This document shows positions 28,213-36,830 of a stretch of DNA of 64,000 nt, piece by piece. This stretch comes from Nostoc sp. 'Peltigera membranacea cyanobiont' N6 (GTDB taxonomy: Bacteria > Cyanobacteriota > Cyanobacteriia > Cyanobacteriales > Nostocaceae). Under the pieces are notes generated by a model, which saw only the letters and a program-made list of their open reading frames with translations, had not been told where the DNA came from and did no database searches. The stretch spans positions 6,912,501-6,976,500 of the forward strand of contig NZ_CP026681.1 in assembly GCF_002949735.1 (NCBI RefSeq), given 5' to 3'. Position 1 is the stretch's first letter, and each line of letters begins with the position of its first letter. The position numbers and the translations under genes were made by a program.

Positions 28213-28737
28213 ATGACAAGAGTAGCTTTCAGTGAAGAGTTGCAGATTAATTGGGTCAGTTTGATTGCTGATTTCTTGTTGGTAGGAATGGTTTTTGGCC
28301 CGCCTATCGCTCCCTTTTTGGCTGCGTCTGGAGTGTCTTTGCTTCCTGAGATTGCGGACATCATTTATTTCATGGGCGATCGTGTCTGTCCGCAACCAGA
28401 TATGGGGTTAGATTTAGCACCACCGTTTATTATGGCTGTATGTATGCGCTGCTACGGCACTGTCACGGGTTTGCTGATTACTCGTCTGCTGTATGGCGTA
28501 ACTCGTGGTAAGGGATTTTACTGGTTAAGTCAGTATGGTGGGAGTGGTGCAGCTTTAGCTAGTGTGCTGATGATGGCTTATCCTTTGGAATTAGCAGCAC
28601 AGATTTTCGGTTTCTGGAGTTTTAATAATTATGTGGTTACGCCTTTTGGGTTGATTACTGGTTTGGCATGGGGATTGTTTACTATGCCGATTTTGCATGG
28701 GTGGCATGGTGCTAAAACCAGCTTGCATCAATTGTAG
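28213..28737 (+). CDS. DUF2085 family membrane protein
   Basis: A 174-residue protein with about four hydrophobic helices (VSLIADFLLVGMVFGPPIAPF, IIYFMGDRVCPQPD, ASVLMMAYPLELAAQIFGFW, FGLITGLAWGLFTMPIL). The invariant-looking PPFIMAVCMRCYGTVTGLL stretch with the Cys-x-x-Cys pair matches DUF2085. The ATG follows AAGGGAG, a good ribosome site. It lies 34 bp after agrE on the same strand and is probably cotranscribed, but no functional link is known. Confidence 0.8.
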   Translation: MTRVAFSEELQINWVSLIADFLLVGMVFGPPIAPFLAASGVSLLPEIADIIYFMGDRVCPQPDMGLDLAPPFIMAVCMRCYGTVTGLLITRLLYGVTRGKGFYWLSQYGGSGAALASVLMMAYPLELAAQIFGFWSFNNYVVTPFGLITGLAWGLFTMPILHGWHGAKTSLHQL

Positions 28738-28742
28738 AATTA

Positions 28743-28857
28743 GAAACCGCGTCTACACAGGTAAAACCCACCTCTGCAAGTTACCACTTGATTTTCTCTT
28801 AGTCCACGGAGGTGGACTTTGTTTGTGTAGCCGCGTTCGCGCAGTGTGCCGCAGGCA
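28743..28857. repeat. Repeat with AAACCGCGTCTACAC ends and nested short element
   Basis: AAACCGCGTCTACACAGG at 28743 is complementary to the TTTGTTTGTGTAG...CGCG stretch near 28819-28835. A short GCGCAGTGTGCCGCAGGCA-type element lies at about 28839-28857. A related TTTGTTTGTGTAGACGCGGT is found at 34599-34618. Confidence 0.6.
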
Positions 28858-28913
28858 ATTCCATTCGCCCTAGACTAAGCAATTTAGAAACCGCCCTGAC
28901 TGTAGGTTGACAC

Positions 28914-29282
28914 TCATGATGCGACTAACTTTTTGCGGCTGGGACGCTTGTACTCTGATTTTTTCTTCAATCCTACCGCTTGGGCTTGATCGCTATTTGA
29001 GCCGTATTGTCCGCGCACAACTTCTTTCATTGCTAATACTGCATTGTGAAATTCCCATTCTGCTAATCGCGCAGCATCAGCAGCAGCACGGTATAAAGTT
29101 AATTTTTCGGTTTCAGCTTGTTGCTTGGTCAGCATAGCTTGATAAGCTTGCTGTAAATTTGCAACAGAGGCATCAGCACGGTTTGTGTCGTATGTACTGA
29201 TGGTTTGCAAACCGTGCCATGAAATAACATCTTCACTAATTAATTGAGGGCGCAAACGGCGTGTTGTATCTTGGGTAGACAT
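28914..29282 (-). CDS. Hypothetical helical protein
   Basis: A 122-residue soluble protein. The N-terminus is polar (MSTQDTTRRLRPQLISED). The middle (about 40-95) is a long amphipathic helix rich in Ala, Gln and Glu (VANLQQAYQAMLTKQQAETE, AADAARLAEWEFHNAVLAM), and the C-terminus is basic (KKKSEYKRPSRKKL). No family was recognised. A coiled-coil structural or nucleic-acid-associated role is possible on composition only. It starts close to a 21-bp tandem array. Confidence 0.6.
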   Translation of the reverse strand: MSTQDTTRRLRPQLISEDVISWHGLQTISTYDTNRADASVANLQQAYQAMLTKQQAETEKLTLYRAAADAARLAEWEFHNAVLAMKEVVRGQYGSNSDQAQAVGLKKKSEYKRPSRKKLVAS

Positions 29283-29385
29283 ATCAGGATACTGGTCTAA
29301 GGTACATATTTAATGTACCCATTACAACCCTAAAGATATCAGTAAGGTGAAGTTTTGAGATCAAACAAGGTTAAGCAAAGGGTAA

Positions 29386-29557
29386 ACTCATTTTTGCAGG
29401 TCAATGCATCAAAGGTGCAGGTCGATACAACAAAGAAGCAGGTCGATGCAACAAAGGTGCAGGTCAATGCATCAAAGGTGCAAGCCGATACAACAAAGGT
29501 GCAGGTCGATGCAACAAAGGTGCAGGTCGATACATCAAAGGTGCAGGTTGTAAGGTG
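29386..29557 (+). repeat. 21-bp tandem repeat array 1
   Basis: About eight units of the type GCAGGTCGATGCAACAAAGGT, with the variable positions in the third base of the ATGCA/ATACA and ACA/TCA parts. The plus strand stays open (heptads such as VQVDATK) and so does the minus strand. It lies between the helical protein gene and the RTX exoprotein gene. Related arrays are at 34690-34883 and 39281-39410, all in the same orientation. Confidence 0.9.
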
Positions 29558-29589
29558 AGCAAATATTTGCCCACCCCACACATATCGAA

Positions 29590-32500
29590 CTAAACGAAGA
29601 CGTTACTACCAATCACCAAATTTGTCGCGGTGAAGTTATTCAAAGTTGTCAAAGTACTAAAAGCATCAGCACCACCATTGGCATCAACCTGAACTCTAGT
29701 AGAAGTACCCGATTGCACAAATCGTAAGTAGCCATCGGCGATCGCATTGGTGCCACTGTAGCTTAAACTCTTGAACAGGTCAGTTAAAACTAACTTATCG
29801 TCGTTCTTGTTAAAGTCAGTTATTGTATCACCAGTAGTCCCCTTATCGCTAAAGGCCTGGTAAACAAACTGGTCATTACCGCTACCGCCAGTCAGGGTGT
29901 CATTATCAGCACCACCAATCAGGATGTCATTACCGCTACCACCAATGAGAATATCATTACCAGCACCACCGCGCAGTAGGTCATTGCCACTCTTGCCGTC
30001 GATGCGGTCATTACCTCCTTGAGCGTTAATCACATCATTGGAGTTGTTAAAGCCGTCAACAGTGTTGTTGTTGTCGTTGAGGAAGGTGACTATATTCTCC
30101 CTAGAAACACTAGTTAGGGTAGAGTTGGCATCGAAAACATCAAAGTCGTTTTGAATGGTGGTTTGCCCATTAAACAAGATGTTACCCAAGTCAACACTAG
30201 CTCCGTTAACTTTTCGCAGGTTATCCAGGTTTTCTAAAGCAAAGTTTTGCAGGATTACTTTAGGACTATTGACGACGCTTTCAAAGGAGACTTCTAGATT
30301 GCTACCATTCTTAGTCAGCAGCAGATTTTGAGCAGTTAAGCCAGCCCCTTGGAATTTCAGAGTATCAGTTGCGGCAATGACTGCGGCTGATGGGTTTACC
30401 CCTTGACCGACACCACCGAAATCAGTGATAGTATCAACACCGTCGCCCAAGTTGTAGACAAATCTATCTTGACCAGTGCCACCTGTAATGGTGTCGTTAC
30501 CCTTGTTACCTGTAATGGTGTCGTTACCAGCTAATCCATTAATGGTGTTATTGCTGGCTGTGCCTGTGAGAGTATCAGCATTTGGGGTTCCCGTCAAGTT
30601 GAGGGGAGTAACGGTCAGGTTAAAGATATCGCTGACAGTAGCGTTGCTGTTGTCTTTGGCGGTAACTTTGACACCGATGGTTCCCACATTAGCAGCCACA
30701 GGTGTGCCGCTGAAGATGCGAGTAGTCGCATTAAAAGTTAACCAACTGGGTAAGGCGTTACCGTTATCTAAGGTGGCGGTATAAGTTAAGGTGTTGCTTG
30801 TATCGACATCTGCAAAGGTGTTGGCGGGAACGGTGAAATTGAAGCCACTATTTTCAATGGTGGTTTTATCTGGCAGGGCATTTGCTACAGTTGGAGCATC
30901 GTTAACACCGTTGATGGTGACAGTAATGTTTTGGCTAGCTGTGCCATCAACAGATTTTACAGTAAAGGTTTCAGCTTTAGTTTGACCCGCACCTAAGAAT
31001 TGCACTGCACTGTTGGCAACACTGTAGCTGTAGGCTCCGGCATTCGTGATGCTGAGACTACCAAGATTACCTGTAGCTGAAGTTACAGTGGTGTTGAAGA
31101 TGTTTTGACCTGCATCGGCATCGCTGACAGTGAGGGAACCTGTGGCAGTGAGGTTGGGAGTAGCTGTATCTTCGGTGACAGATTTTGTCGCTGTACCTGT
31201 AATAGTTGCAACATCGTTAACACCGTTGATGGTAACGACAATGTTTTGCGTAGCTGTGCCATCAACAGATTTTACAGTAAAGGTTTCAGCTTTAGTTTGA
31301 CCTGCACCTAAGAATTGCACTGCACTGTTAGCAACACTGTAGCTGTAGGCTCCGGCATTCGTGATGCTGAGACTACCAAGATTACCTGTAGCTGAAGTTA
31401 CAGTGGTGTTGAAGATGTTTTGACCTGCATCGGCATCGCTGACAGTGAGGGAACCTGTGGCAGTGAGGTTGGGGGTAGCTGTATCTTCGGTGACAGATTT
31501 TGTCGCTGTACCTGTAATAGTGGCTACATCGTTAACACCGTTGATAGTCAGGTTAACCGTTGCTGTGCTGGTGCCACCCTTGCCATTATCACTGGCTGTG
31601 TAAGTGAAGCTATCGCTGGCAGTTGCACCCACACCCAAAGATTCAAATTGACTGTTGGGGTTATAGTTAAAAGTGCCATTGGCGTTGAGAGTTAGCAGCG
31701 CCCCAGAAGCTAGGGTAATTGGTGTGCCGACTGTGACGCTGTTGCCATTAACTTTAATCACACTCAAGCTGTCGCCATTAGCATCAGTGTCATTGCCCAA
31801 GACGTTGATATTGACAGCAGTATTTTCATCAGTAGTAGCAGTATCGTTGGCAGCAACAGGAGCGATGAAAGGCGATTCATAAGCCCCAATATCCACAGTA
31901 CCGCCAATGGTGCGAGTGATACCGCGTTGGTCAGTGGTGACACCAGCAGGGATGAGGGTATTGTCTCCCGCGTTGATGGCAGCAGAACCAGAAATTATCG
32001 CGTGAGTTTGGGTAGCACCGCCGTTATTGGCGAGAGAGCCGATGACTTGGTTAATATTGGTAATGCCAGCTGAAGCAAAGGTGATGTCGCTGCCAGTGCC
32101 GATGCTGCCAGATGCGCCAGTCAAGCTACCGATGAGGTTGTTGGCATTGCCTGTCACCGCGCCAAAAATATCAGGGGCTTCATTTCCAGAATCGAAGTTC
32201 CCAGCGATGATGGTGTTTTGGGCGGTGACAGTGCCACCATCATTCCCTACACCACCACCGTCGCCACTGCCATTGTTGTCAGAGTCAGCAGTGTTATTGG
32301 TAATAGTGCTGTTGATTATGCTCAGTGTAGCCTGGTTGTAGATGCCGCCGCTGAAGTCTGTTCCCGCATTACCAGAGATGGTGCTGTTGGTAATAGTAGC
32401 TGTTCCTGCGTTAAAGATGCCGCCGCCGAACCCAGAATTACCAGAGATGGTGCTGTTGGTAATAGTCGCTGCTCCTCCGTTAGTGATGCCGGCGTAGCCC

Positions 32501-34362
32501 CCAGAATTACCAGAGATGGTGCTGTTGGTAATAGTAGCTGTTCCTAAGTTATAGATGCTGCCGATTAACGCAGTATTACCAGAAATACTGCTGTTGTTGA
32601 TAGTCAGGTTTTCTACATTGAAGATGCCAGCCAAATCAGACGCATCTTTAATCGTCAGTCCGTTAATTGCTACGGCAATTTCATTGTTACTACCATCATT
32701 CACGTTGAAGACAGCGAAGGCATTGTTGCCACTGATACTGAGATTGTTTGCCCCTAGTCCGTTGATAGTTAGGGCGTTGGTAATCTCTAATTCCCCAGAA
32801 GTTAGGGTAATGGTATCAGGAGTACTATCGGTAAATACGCTGCCTGCAAAGGTGATTGTATTTGCGTCTGGATTAGCATTGGCGTTGAGAATCGCTTGCC
32901 GCAAGGAACCTTCGCCGGAATCGTTGGTGTTGGTGACGACGGTATCGTTGGCAGCAATGGTGACGGTGGCAGTATTATTCGTACCATCAACGGTGTAACC
33001 TGTGCCAGTAGCTAGGTTGAGTTTGAGGGTTTCGGCTGCTTCGGCGGCAATGTCGTCAATGGCAGCCAGGTTAATATCAACAAAGCTTTGTCCAGCAGCA
33101 ATGGTCGCAGTTAAGGTACTGCCAGAAACCGTGACGCTGCCACCACTGAGGGTATAGTCGGCAGTAGAGGCTGTGCTGCTGCCATCAAGGGTAAGGTTAA
33201 TTGTTAAATTCCCTGCGATGTCGGTGCGAGTTAGGCGATAGACACCGTTGCTGCCGCCTTCATTGGCTGTTGGTGTTTGTGCTGTGATGCTGACGGTGGG
33301 AGGGGTGGTATTGAGCAACACCGAGATGTTGTTAGACAAGAGGTTTGAAACCGCCAAGTCCGCTCTGCCATCGCCGTCAAAATCCCCGATCGCTACGGAG
33401 CTAGGAGCATCACCTGCTGCAAAGTTCGTGGCGACACCAAAGCTGCCATCCCCATTGCCCAACAGCACCGAGATATCGTCGGAATTACCGTTTGTAACCA
33501 CCAGGTCTATCTTGCCATCCCCATCAAGATCCCTGATCGCTACGGAGCTAGGAGCATCGCCCACTGCTAAGTTCGTGGCAGCGGCAAAGGTGCCGTCCCC
33601 ATTGCCCAACAGCACCGAGATATTGTCGGAGTTTCGGTTTGAGGTCACCAGGTCAGAGAAGCCATCACCGTTGAAATCCCCAATCGCTACGGAGCTAGGA
33701 AGATCGCCTGCCACAAAGTTCGTAGCGGCACCAAAGCTACCATTTCCATTGCCCAACAGCACAGAGATATTGTCGGAACTCTGGTTTGCGGTCACTAGGT
33801 CAGAAAAGCCATCACCGTTAAAATCACCAATCGCTAGGGAGACAGAACTATTACCCCCTGAAAAGATAGTGGGGGTGCCAAAGCTGCCATCCCCATTACC
33901 CAAGAGCACAGAGATATTGTTCTGCTGATTATTTGCAGTCACCAGGTCAGCGAAGCCATCACCGTTAAAATCACCAACCGCTACGGAGTAGGGAATAGGG
34001 CCAGGGGGAATAGAACCAACCACGTAGTTCGTGGCAGTCCCAAAGCTACCATTTCCATTGCCCAATAGCACGGAAACGTTTCTATCATTGATATCAGTGT
34101 TTGCAGTCACCAGGTCAGAGAAGCCATCACCGTTGAAATCACCAATTGCTAGAGAGTAGGGTGAATTACCTACCGCAAAGTTTGTGGTGACACCAAAAGT
34201 ACCATCTCCATTACCCAACAGCACTGAGATGTTATTAGAAATTAGGTTTGTACTCACAAGGTCAGAGAAACCATCACCATTGAAGTCCCCGAACCTTACG
34301 AATCTAGGGAAAGTACCCACTGTATAGTTAATAGCTGACGCAAATGAAACTGAGTTAGGCAT
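29590..34362 (-). CDS. Large RTX-type exoprotein with FG-GAP/VCBS, Calx-beta, beta-helix and cadherin-like modules
   Basis: A 1590-residue modular protein. Residues 1-335 hold about seven FG-GAP/VCBS units (GDFNGDGFSDLVTAN, NISVLLGNGDGSFG). About 355-450 is a Calx-beta domain. About 455-830 is a polymorphic right-handed beta-helix (ATITNSTISGNSG repeated). About 835-940 is a cadherin/VCBS domain. About 940-1150 is two nearly identical VCBS units. About 1150-1250 is an Ig-like He_PIG domain. Then come RTX calcium-binding nonapeptides (NDTITGNKGNDTITGGTG; GNDILIGGSGNDILIGGAD). There is no Sec signal; the C-terminal RTX region suggests type I secretion. Likely an extracellular adhesin or matrix protein. 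No transporter genes are adjacent. Confidence 0.9.
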   Translation of the reverse strand: MPNSVSFASAINYTVGTFPRFVRFGDFNGDGFSDLVSTNLISNNISVLLGNGDGTFGVTTNFAVGNSPYSLAIGDFNGDGFSDLVTANTDINDRNVSVLLGNGNGSFGTATNYVVGSIPPGPIPYSVAVGDFNGDGFADLVTANNQQNNISVLLGNGDGSFGTPTIFSGGNSSVSLAIGDFNGDGFSDLVTANQSSDNISVLLGNGNGSFGAATNFVAGDLPSSVAIGDFNGDGFSDLVTSNRNSDNISVLLGNGDGTFAAATNLAVGDAPSSVAIRDLDGDGKIDLVVTNGNSDDISVLLGNGDGSFGVATNFAAGDAPSSVAIGDFDGDGRADLAVSNLLSNNISVLLNTTPPTVSITAQTPTANEGGSNGVYRLTRTDIAGNLTINLTLDGSSTASTADYTLSGGSVTVSGSTLTATIAAGQSFVDINLAAIDDIAAEAAETLKLNLATGTGYTVDGTNNTATVTIAANDTVVTNTNDSGEGSLRQAILNANANPDANTITFAGSVFTDSTPDTITLTSGELEITNALTINGLGANNLSISGNNAFAVFNVNDGSNNEIAVAINGLTIKDASDLAGIFNVENLTINNSSISGNTALIGSIYNLGTATITNSTISGNSGGYAGITNGGAATITNSTISGNSGFGGGIFNAGTATITNSTISGNAGTDFSGGIYNQATLSIINSTITNNTADSDNNGSGDGGGVGNDGGTVTAQNTIIAGNFDSGNEAPDIFGAVTGNANNLIGSLTGASGSIGTGSDITFASAGITNINQVIGSLANNGGATQTHAIISGSAAINAGDNTLIPAGVTTDQRGITRTIGGTVDIGAYESPFIAPVAANDTATTDENTAVNINVLGNDTDANGDSLSVIKVNGNSVTVGTPITLASGALLTLNANGTFNYNPNSQFESLGVGATASDSFTYTASDNGKGGTSTATVNLTINGVNDVATITGTATKSVTEDTATPNLTATGSLTVSDADAGQNIFNTTVTSATGNLGSLSITNAGAYSYSVANSAVQFLGAGQTKAETFTVKSVDGTATQNIVVTINGVNDVATITGTATKSVTEDTATPNLTATGSLTVSDADAGQNIFNTTVTSATGNLGSLSITNAGAYSYSVANSAVQFLGAGQTKAETFTVKSVDGTASQNITVTINGVNDAPTVANALPDKTTIENSGFNFTVPANTFADVDTSNTLTYTATLDNGNALPSWLTFNATTRIFSGTPVAANVGTIGVKVTAKDNSNATVSDIFNLTVTPLNLTGTPNADTLTGTASNNTINGLAGNDTITGNKGNDTITGGTGQDRFVYNLGDGVDTITDFGGVGQGVNPSAAVIAATDTLKFQGAGLTAQNLLLTKNGSNLEVSFESVVNSPKVILQNFALENLDNLRKVNGASVDLGNILFNGQTTIQNDFDVFDANSTLTSVSRENIVTFLNDNNNTVDGFNNSNDVINAQGGNDRIDGKSGNDLLRGGAGNDILIGGSGNDILIGGADNDTLTGGSGNDQFVYQAFSDKGTTGDTITDFNKNDDKLVLTDLFKSLSYSGTNAIADGYLRFVQSGTSTRVQVDANGGADAFSTLTTLNNFTATNLVIGSNVFV
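30898..31530 (-). repeat. 315-bp tandem duplication inside the exoprotein gene
   Basis: Two almost identical 315-bp copies encode the VCBS unit beginning VNDVATITGTATKSVTED. The offset is visible as two identical stretches starting at 31105 and 31420. Differences are few and mostly single bases, so the duplication is recent or kept uniform by gene conversion. Confidence 0.85.
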
Positions 34363-34458
34363 AAATTCTCCAAAAGAGTGTGATTAGTTCAAAAAGTTTG
34401 TTAAGTTAGCTTTTGCTGGTTGATTGCTTAGAGGCGCTCATGTTCATTGGTGTCAACG

Positions 34459-34482
34459 AGGCAGGAGGCAGGAGGCAGGAGG
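34459..34482. repeat. 7-bp tandem repeat (AGGCAGG, about 3.4 copies)
   Basis: AGGCAGGAGGCAGGAGGCAG continues to 34482. Heptanucleotide short tandem repeats like this are characteristic of heterocystous cyanobacteria. It lies in the gene-free stretch 34363-35081, which also holds the 21-bp array 2 and two other repeats. Confidence 0.8.
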
Positions 34483-34689
34483 ATAAGCCACTCACAAGGG
34501 GTGGGGCTTGAACTTTCCTCCAAAAGCCCACAAGGGGCGAGACTTGAAACCCTCTTGGCTTTGTCAAATCAAGGTTTTGAAACCCAGGTCGGTAGGTTTT
34601 GTTTGTGTAGACGCGGTTTCTAACCGCCCGTTTCGCTCATGTTGCCCACCTCACAAGATTGGATAATTTATTTGTTGGAAGTTTCTAAG

Positions 34690-34883
34690 TTGCAGGTCAG
34701 TACAACTTTGTTGCAGATTGATGCAATAAAGGTGCAGGTGAATGCAATAAAGTTGCAGATTGATGCAGCAAAGGTGCAGGTGAATGCAATAAAGGTGTAG
34801 GTGAATGCAACAAAGTTGCAGATTGATGCAGCAAAGGTGCAGGTGAATGCAATAAAGGTGCAGGTCGATGCAACTAAGGTGCA
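34690..34883 (+). repeat. 21-bp tandem repeat array 2
   Basis: About nine units alternating between GCAGGTGAATGCAATAAAGGT and GCAGATTGATGCAGCAAAGGT types. The heptad frame is broken once by TAG within GGTGTAGGTG near 34797. The downstream flank GCAGCTTGGTAGGAAAAG resembles that of array 3 (GCAGCCTGGTAGGGAAGAG), showing the arrays share more than the repeat itself. Confidence 0.9.
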
Positions 34884-34946
34884 GCTTGGTAGGAAAAGGC
34901 TAAAAGGATGTTTGAAAAGTCCCCTTGTCGGTAGCAAAACGTTTTA

Positions 34947-35022
34947 GATCCCCCTAAATCCCCCTTAAGAAGGGGGACTTTGATTCCGGTTCCCCCCTTA
35001 AAAAGGCTTGCTCGGGGGGATC
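34947..35022. repeat. GATCCCCC-bounded inverted repeat, short copy
   Basis: It starts GATCCCCCTAAATCCCCC and ends CTCGGGGGGATC, about 76 bp. This is the same family as 6884-7013 but without the nested insert. Confidence 0.75.
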
Positions 35023-35081
35023 AGTAAGTGCCTAAAATCACAGCCAAACACTTTTCAAACAACCTCTTAAGATTGAAAGCT

Positions 35082-35924
35082 TCATTTACTCACCGCTTCT
35101 ACTGGCTGGGCGACAATTACGTTAGCCAGACTGTTGCTAGGGTTCTTCCAAAAAGACAACCCATCATACTGAGTAAATAAATCCGGTGGTAAAATCGTCA
35201 GTCGCGGTTGAAACTCGACTTTAGGACGCACCTGATGTAGTCCTTTAGTATTCAGCCGATTATCAAACTCCGAAGCTTCGTATTCCACATTGGCAAAATC
35301 ATGCTTAAATAGTTCCTCCTGCAAAAATTGATAAATCAGCGATACGGTTTTATCAGGTGCTTGGCTTAACAAGTCATAGTCCACTAAAAGCAAAGAGGCA
35401 CTATGTTCGCTATAGAATGCTTCTTTGAGAGCGTTATAAGCAAACCCCACTAACCGTCCCCCTTGACTCAAGGTTTCGGTGCGGGTGTAAACTGTGGAGC
35501 GTTCAGCAGCATTATTAAACATCCGCGACACATCAAAAGCGTTTTTCCTAATCAGCCGTTCGATGCTATCCATAATCCAAGCAACATTCCGCACGCAGCA
35601 AATCACCTTTGAGCCAGGAAATAGCTCTTGAATTAAGGACAATTTGCCACACCACAAGCGGTTAGTATCGAAGATCACTTCTTTTTCAGCTTGGGGTTCG
35701 TAAAAGGTGGAAAAGATAGTTAAGGTTAATGCCCGTTTTTGCTCAGGGGTGATAAAGACTGAAAATTCATTATCTTCGCTCATCGCTTCTAGCATTCGGT
35801 TCACCAAACTACCTACGGGGCTAGTCATGCTGGCGTGAAACCGGGGGTTTTGCCGCAGTAAGGCTCCGAGTAAGGTGGAACCTGAGCGAGGTAAGCCGGA
35901 GATAAAGTGGATTTTGGAAGTCAT
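35082..35924 (-). CDS. Sulfotransferase family protein
   Basis: A 280-residue protein. The N-terminus has the PAPS 5'-phosphosulfate loop FISGLPRSGSTLLGALL, and KVICCVRNVAWIMDSIERL contains the Arg/Ser 3'-phosphate region. This is the sulfotransferase family fold related to P-loop kinases. It would transfer sulfate from PAPS to an unknown acceptor, in the cytoplasm since no signal is present. It starts 5 bp after the stop of the secreted-protein gene upstream, so the two are almost certainly one operon. Confidence 0.85.
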   Translation of the reverse strand: MTSKIHFISGLPRSGSTLLGALLRQNPRFHASMTSPVGSLVNRMLEAMSEDNEFSVFITPEQKRALTLTIFSTFYEPQAEKEVIFDTNRLWCGKLSLIQELFPGSKVICCVRNVAWIMDSIERLIRKNAFDVSRMFNNAAERSTVYTRTETLSQGGRLVGFAYNALKEAFYSEHSASLLLVDYDLLSQAPDKTVSLIYQFLQEELFKHDFANVEYEASEFDNRLNTKGLHQVRPKVEFQPRLTILPPDLFTQYDGLSFWKNPSNSLANVIVAQPVEAVSK

Positions 35925-35929
35925 TATGG

Positions 35930-36475
35930 TTAATTGGCGGGTTTGATTTCTTGCCCTGAGAAGTTGAATGTTGCTACAGGTGGCACATTATTTAATAAGG
36001 GATTAGCATTCAGGCTGAAAAAACGTAGTGTAATAGTCCCTTGTACTGTTTGGGTTTGGGGATTAAAGCTGGCTTGATAGTCAGAGCGAGCAATGCTACC
36101 AGTAGATCCTGCACTTCCTGGAAAAGCAAAGGTAATCGATCTGGCGCTGACCCCAGTTTTGCTATTACACTTCCAAGCACCTTGTCCATTGCTAAAGGGA
36201 TTAAAGACGTTGGTAACACCACCTTGATTGGAGTCAATGACAAAAAAGTTACCTTCTTCGGTAAGTGTTATGACTCCACGCGATCCGATTGTGCCGTTTG
36301 AGTTGAAGATTGTTGTCAGGTAAGAACCGCCGACATTTTGGCTACAACGTGCTGTACTATCATTAGTTTCTCGTGCTGACAAGTCGTTACCCCTAACAAC
36401 ATTAGGCGTGGCAAGTAGTGTGGAAGCAATAACAGAACTAAACAACAAGGTTTTGCAAGACAAGATTTTACTCAT
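35930..36475 (-). CDS. Secreted protein of unknown function, operon partner of the sulfotransferase
   Basis: A 181-residue protein. Residues 1-29 are a signal peptide (LLFSSVIASTLLATPNVVRG). The mature part is beta-rich with short Gly/Asn/Ser stretches (GGSYLTTIFNSNGTIGSRGV, SFNPQTQTVQGTITLRFFSL) and two Cys (ARCSQN, WKCNSK) that could pair. The family was not recognised. The 5-bp gap to the sulfotransferase gene indicates cotranscription; whether it is the sulfation target is speculation. Confidence 0.75.
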   Translation of the reverse strand: MSKILSCKTLLFSSVIASTLLATPNVVRGNDLSARETNDSTARCSQNVGGSYLTTIFNSNGTIGSRGVITLTEEGNFFVIDSNQGGVTNVFNPFSNGQGAWKCNSKTGVSARSITFAFPGSAGSTGSIARSDYQASFNPQTQTVQGTITLRFFSLNANPLLNNVPPVATFNFSGQEIKPAN

Positions 36476-36536
36476 TTTCTTTTTAAATTGATTACACAGA
36501 TGTAGTTACTTTAGAGGTATTTTTCCGTAAACATTT

Positions 36537-36565
36537 GTAGGGATGTTGTATTGCAACATCTCTAC
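36537..36565. repeat. Short hairpin repeat (GTAGGGATGTTG)
   Basis: GTAGGGATGTTG pairs with CAACATCTCTAC with one mismatch and a 5-base loop. This is a widespread intergenic hairpin type in Nostoc. It lies in the 355-bp divergent gap 36476-36830. Confidence 0.7.
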
Positions 36566-36727
36566 GCAATGCAACGTTTTTACTGAAATGTATTGGCACA
36601 GAAGCTTTTGCACCTGTGGGTTTTGACCGCAGAGGCGAGGCTCGCCAAAGTTTTGCTTAAATCATTGGCGTCATGAATTGTACAGCGATCGCATTGATCA
36701 ATGCATCGTACAAGTGTCCTATTTTTA

Positions 36728-36771
36728 ACTAGGATCGATGACCCATACTGTACTAGGTCATTGATCCTAGT
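36728..36771. promoter_or_regulatory. Inverted repeat about 60 bp upstream of the histidine kinase gene
   Basis: ACTAGGATCGATGACC pairs with GGTCATTGATCCTAGT, 16-bp arms with one G-T-type mismatch and a 12-base centre that contains TACTGTACTA. No T-run follows, so it is not a terminator. It could be an operator for the two-component genes or a mobile hairpin; the sequence does not decide. Confidence 0.45.
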
Positions 36772-36830
36772 AGTAAAGTACAGTGATATTGCTGGTTGAT
36801 TTATAAAACAAATTTCTTATTAAACAGGTA

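Noticed and set aside
29386..29557. CRISPR array
   Set aside because: Units are contiguous 21-bp tandem repeats with no unique spacers, and no cas gene is nearby; the same holds for the arrays at 34.7 and 39.3 kb.
29339..29581. Cys/Thr/Phe-rich minus-strand frame with repeated STCTFVA units
   Set aside because: It is the reverse reading of the 21-bp array; composition is not that of a natural small protein and no start signal was seen.
30476..33928. Many plus-strand frames within the exoprotein gene
   Set aside because: All are shadows of the highly repetitive minus-strand gene, whose domains are clear.
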